A stretch of 7,370 nucleotides of DNA from Dehalococcoidia bacterium (GTDB lineage Bacteria > Chloroflexota > Dehalococcoidia > GIF9 > AB-539-J10), in contig JAUXIH010000048.1 in assembly GCA_030621105.1 (NCBI GenBank), forward strand, positions 1 to 7,370, read 5' to 3'. A program made the translations under genes and the position numbers. The notes under the pieces were generated by a model that saw nothing but the letters and a program-made list of their open reading frames with translations, did not search any database and was not told the origin of the DNA. Shown in pieces: positions 5,338-7,370 of the stretch (positions are counted from its first letter, which is position 1; each line of letters begins with the position of its first letter).

Positions 5338-6174
5338 ATGAGCTGTGTAATGAATGGTAAGGAACTTGGTGAATGGGGATATATTAAAGCAGAGTTCGAT
5401 GGACCAAAGACGCTTTGTGATGAAGCTCGTTTGCTAAAAGATGCAGTCTTCGAATATGCGAGATTTAACTACGATTTTCATCCTTATTCTAATGAACCCG
5501 ACTTCCCATTCGGCTGGGGAGAACTACAAAATCAGGGGATATTGTTCCACTCTTTTTATCATGCGTTAAAAAAGGGGAATTATAAGGAGCTAATTCTTCC
5601 AGAATATCCGTACACGTTGAATAAGTATCAATACAAGCGCAGAAAACCACCCGAGAATCGCAGGATTGACCTATGGATATCTCTGAGAAAAGGAGAGGAG
5701 GAAAAAGAGACTGTCCTGCTTATTGAATACAAGCATATATGGATGAGTGTAAGGAAAAAATACATATACCAAGATTGGAGCAGTAAACAGGATAAACCTC
5801 TCAAAGGAGTAAATAATAATTCATGGAAAAAGGATTGGGAAAAGTTAGAAGATGCTACTAAGCGGCAATACCAAAATAATTTTATTGATAATGAGATGAA
5901 GATAAGCGATATAGTAAAAATAACATTTATGACTCTTATTATTCATAATGAGTCAGAAAAAGAAGAAAAGATAGAACCAGTAAACAAAAAAGATTTCGCT
6001 TCCCATATAAAAGACATTAAATTAGATCCGGAGCAGAATTGGAGAGCCTATTGGTGGTTACCTAAAAACTTACAGAAAGACCCAGGTAGATGGGATGATA
6101 ACGATGGTAATAAACACTGGGTTTATTATCGAGGACTCTATTTTTTAGCTACATTGGATTTAATCTCAAAGTAA
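5338..6174 (+). CDS. Orphan protein with PD-(D/E)XK nuclease signature
   Basis: With the start at 5338 the product is 278 residues, beginning MSCVMNGKELGEWGYIK. I do not recognise a named family. The middle shows a restriction-endonuclease-like core: E62 in WGELQNQG, E89 in LILPEYPY, D111 in RRIDLWISL, and E130 and K132 in VLLIEYKHIW. A strand with D, then a strand ending E-x-K, 19 residues later, is the PD-(D/E)XK arrangement, so DNA or RNA cleavage is plausible but inferred. The C-terminal half is rich in lysine and tryptophan (NNSWKKDWEKLED, NWRAYWWLPKNLQ). The gene is visibly more AT-rich than the WYL remnant before it and the exonuclease after it, with A/T-ending codons and AAA/ATA runs, which suggests separate acquisition. 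It follows the WYL stop by 63 bases and has its own strong SD. No methyltransferase partner lies in the window. Confidence 0.7.
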   Translation: MSCVMNGKELGEWGYIKAEFDGPKTLCDEARLLKDAVFEYARFNYDFHPYSNEPDFPFGWGELQNQGILFHSFYHALKKGNYKELILPEYPYTLNKYQYKRRKPPENRRIDLWISLRKGEEEKETVLLIEYKHIWMSVRKKYIYQDWSSKQDKPLKGVNNNSWKKDWEKLEDATKRQYQNNFIDNEMKISDIVKITFMTLIIHNESEKEEKIEPVNKKDFASHIKDIKLDPEQNWRAYWWLPKNLQKDPGRWDDNDGNKHWVYYRGLYFLATLDLISK

Positions 6175-6216
6175 GGCTCATTAAAGCCATATAGCTGTAT
6201 TAACAATCAGGAATTT

Positions 6217-6232
6217 TGACACAGGGCTGTCA
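6217..6232. repeat. TGACA-N6-TGTCA inverted repeat upstream of the exonuclease gene
   Basis: TGACA (6217-6221) and TGTCA (6228-6232) form a dyad with a CAGGGC spacer, about 25 bases before the ATG at 6258. TTGACA at 6216-6221 overlaps it, and the nearest -10-like word, TAGAAT at 6244-6249, is 22 bases away, which is too far for a standard promoter. It could be an operator or a hairpin. It fills much of the 83-base gap after the PD-(D/E)XK gene. Confidence 0.35.
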
Positions 6233-6257
6233 CTAAGAGTTCGTAGAATATAGAGCA

Positions 6258-6773
6258 ATGTTGAATGCCTATCTTGATATTGAGACCACCGGCTTATCTA
6301 GCTTATGCGATGATATAACAGTTATCGGCATCTACCTGGTTAACAGTGCCGATAGCAGGCTGGTTCAACTGGTTGGCGAGAAGGTAACCGGGGATAATCT
6401 TCTCGAAGCTCTTAATGGCGTGGATACGATCTACACCTATAACGGCAGCCGCTTTGACCTCCCCTTCATACGTACTTCTCTAGAGGTAAACTTAACTGAA
6501 TATTGTTACCACCATGACCTGATGTACGATTGCTGGAGAAACAATCTTTATGGCGGTTTCAAGTCAGTAGAGGCCCAGCTGGGCATTACCCGGCAGTTAA
6601 AAGGCATCGGCGGGCTGGAAGCAATATGGCTGTGGTGGAGATATCAGAATAGCGATGACCGGAATGCCCTGGCTACTCTACTGAAGTATAACGAAGAGGA
6701 TGTGGTAAATTTGAAGGCGTTGAGGGAGAGGCTTCTCCCCAAGATAGTGTCCCTCAACCCGGAGGGGCTATAG
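6258..6773 (+). CDS. RNase H-like DEDDy exonuclease (YprB-type)
   Basis: The 171-residue protein matches the RNase H-like fold of the YprB/RNase_H_2 type of 3'-5' exonuclease domains. Motif I is YLDIETTGL with D7 and E9. Motif II is YTYNGSRFDLPFIR with D67. Motif III is YNEEDVVNL with Y144 and D148, the YxxxD form of DEDDy enzymes. Conserved family features between them include HHDLMYDCWR (about 85-94) and SVEAQLGITRQLKGIGGLEA. All four metal-binding acidic residues are present, so it should be active on single-stranded nucleic acid ends, probably in DNA processing. The length fits a stand-alone domain. There is no strong SD before the ATG, and TTG at 6261 is an alternative start. The next gene follows after 23 bases in the same orientation, so they are probably co-transcribed. 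In other genomes similar domains are fused to RecB-like nucleases, which supports a joint role. Confidence 0.88.
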   Translation: MLNAYLDIETTGLSSLCDDITVIGIYLVNSADSRLVQLVGEKVTGDNLLEALNGVDTIYTYNGSRFDLPFIRTSLEVNLTEYCYHHDLMYDCWRNNLYGGFKSVEAQLGITRQLKGIGGLEAIWLWWRYQNSDDRNALATLLKYNEEDVVNLKALRERLLPKIVSLNPEGL

Positions 6774-6796
6774 ATGCACCGGGAGGCATTGATAAA

Positions 6797-7370
6797 ATGA
6801 CGTCAACACTGCTATCAAAAACTAAGTACTTAAATGGCCTGCAGTGCCCCAAGTATTTGTGGATATTATTTCACGAGCCGGAGAAAATCCCCGAAGTCGA
6901 CGCCGTCACCCAGTACCGCTTTGACCAGGGGCATCTGGTTGGTGAGCTGGCCAAGAAACTGTTCCCCGGTGGCATTGATATTCCCGATGAGAACTTCGCC
7001 GCTAATCTGAGGCAGACCCGGGAGCTATTGAAGGGGCGTGTTCCACTGTTTGAGGCCGGAATCGGGACCGGTAAAATCTATGCCCGGGCTGACATCCTGA
7101 ACTCTGCCGGCAAAGACGAATGGGACATCATCGAGGTAAAAAGTTCCACCAGCGTTAAAGACATAAACATTGAAGACGTCTCCTTCCAGAAATTCTGCTA
7201 TGAGCAGTATGGTCTCAGGATAAGGAAGTGCTTCCTTGCCTGTATCAACAACGAATATGTTAAGGACGGCGATATAGACCCCGAGCAGCTTTTCCATACA
7301 GAGGATATTTCTGACCGGGTAGCGGAGGTAAGCCCGGGAATACAGGAACGGATAGACAGCATGCTCGGTA
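6797..7370 (+). CDS. DUF2779-type / Cas4-RecB-like PD-(D/E)XK nuclease, N-terminal 191 codons (runs off right edge)
   Basis: ATG at 6797 opens a frame that stays open to the window edge. It is preceded by GGGAGG at 6781-6786, ten bases away. It starts MTSTLLSKTKYLNGLQCPKY with C17 in the LQCPKYLW motif, the opening signature of DUF2779 proteins and Cas4-like RecB-family nucleases. YRFDQGHLVGELAKKLFPGG (40-59) follows, as in that family. The nuclease core has FEAG (E86), YARADIL (D99) and DIIEVKSS (E113, K115), a complete PD-(D/E)XK site. Cys153, Cys162 and Cys167 might take part in an Fe-S cluster as in Cas4, but that cannot be judged from a fragment. The remaining part, expected to hold the C-terminal DUF2779 domain, lies outside the window. 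With the RNase H-like gene just upstream it forms a likely two-nuclease operon for DNA end processing; there is no cas1 or cas2 here. Confidence 0.85.
   Translation, partial: MTSTLLSKTKYLNGLQCPKYLWILFHEPEKIPEVDAVTQYRFDQGHLVGELAKKLFPGGIDIPDENFAANLRQTRELLKGRVPLFEAGIGTGKIYARADILNSAGKDEWDIIEVKSSTSVKDINIEDVSFQKFCYEQYGLRIRKCFLACINNEYVKDGDIDPEQLFHTEDISDRVAEVSPGIQERIDSMLG

Noticed and set aside
6774..6800. 8-codon ORF whose TGA overlaps the next ATG
   Set aside because: Too short to support; it contains the SD of the next gene, which explains the sequence.
7025..7297. Minus-strand 90-codon ORF
   Set aside because: Antisense to the DUF2779-type gene, which has an intact nuclease signature.
1..7370. 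CRISPR array, tRNA or rRNA
   Set aside because: No regularly spaced repeats of 20-40 bases, no cloverleaf with a TTC-arm pattern and no rRNA-like stretch were seen on reading. A covariance-model scan was not possible.

Overview
This looks like an accessory, defence-island-type stretch of a bacterial chromosome of moderate GC. It holds a complete IS110-family insertion sequence, several nuclease-type genes, a broken regulator gene and AT-rich inserts. The organism cannot be fixed from the sequence. The lipoprotein signal, the SD-type ribosome binding sites and sigma70-like promoters show it is bacterial. The RNase H-like exonuclease next to a DUF2779/RecB-type nuclease, with a WYL regulator, reminds me of anaerobic Chloroflexota (Dehalococcoidia and relatives), but that is only a guess.

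Layout from left to right. (1) 1-251, minus strand: the first 83 codons of a phospholipase D-like (PLD) protein that runs off the left edge, with a good upstream promoter on the same strand. (2) About 571-2279, plus strand: an IS110-family element. It carries a 473-residue DEDD recombinase and a long structured 5' non-coding region where a bridge RNA is expected. (3) 2554-4044: a 496-residue protein with an N-terminal nucleoside-deoxyribosyltransferase/TIR-like fold and an unrecognised, mostly helical C-terminal part. It has its own promoter and possibly a 25-codon leader ORF. (4) 4210-4659: a small predicted lipoprotein with its own promoter. (5) 4891-5274: the C-terminal remnant of a WYL-domain regulator whose N-terminal HTH and WYL core are gone. 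(6) 5338-6174: an AT-rich orphan protein with a PD-(D/E)XK nuclease signature. (7) 6258-6773 and 6797 to the right edge: a DEDDy RNase H-like exonuclease followed closely by a Cas4/RecB-like DUF2779-type nuclease, probably one operon.

How they may work together. The WYL remnant, the exonuclease and the DUF2779 gene are similar in base composition and lie in one orientation. They may be what is left of a WYL-controlled nuclease operon into which the AT-rich PD-(D/E)XK gene was placed. The TIR/deoxyribosyltransferase-like gene is the best candidate for a nucleotide-targeting defence effector. No CRISPR array, tRNA, rRNA or phage structural gene was seen. The most interesting points are the uncharacterised effector-like protein at 2554-4044, the orphan PD-(D/E)XK protein at 5338-6174, and the candidate bridge RNA upstream of an unusually long IS110 recombinase.
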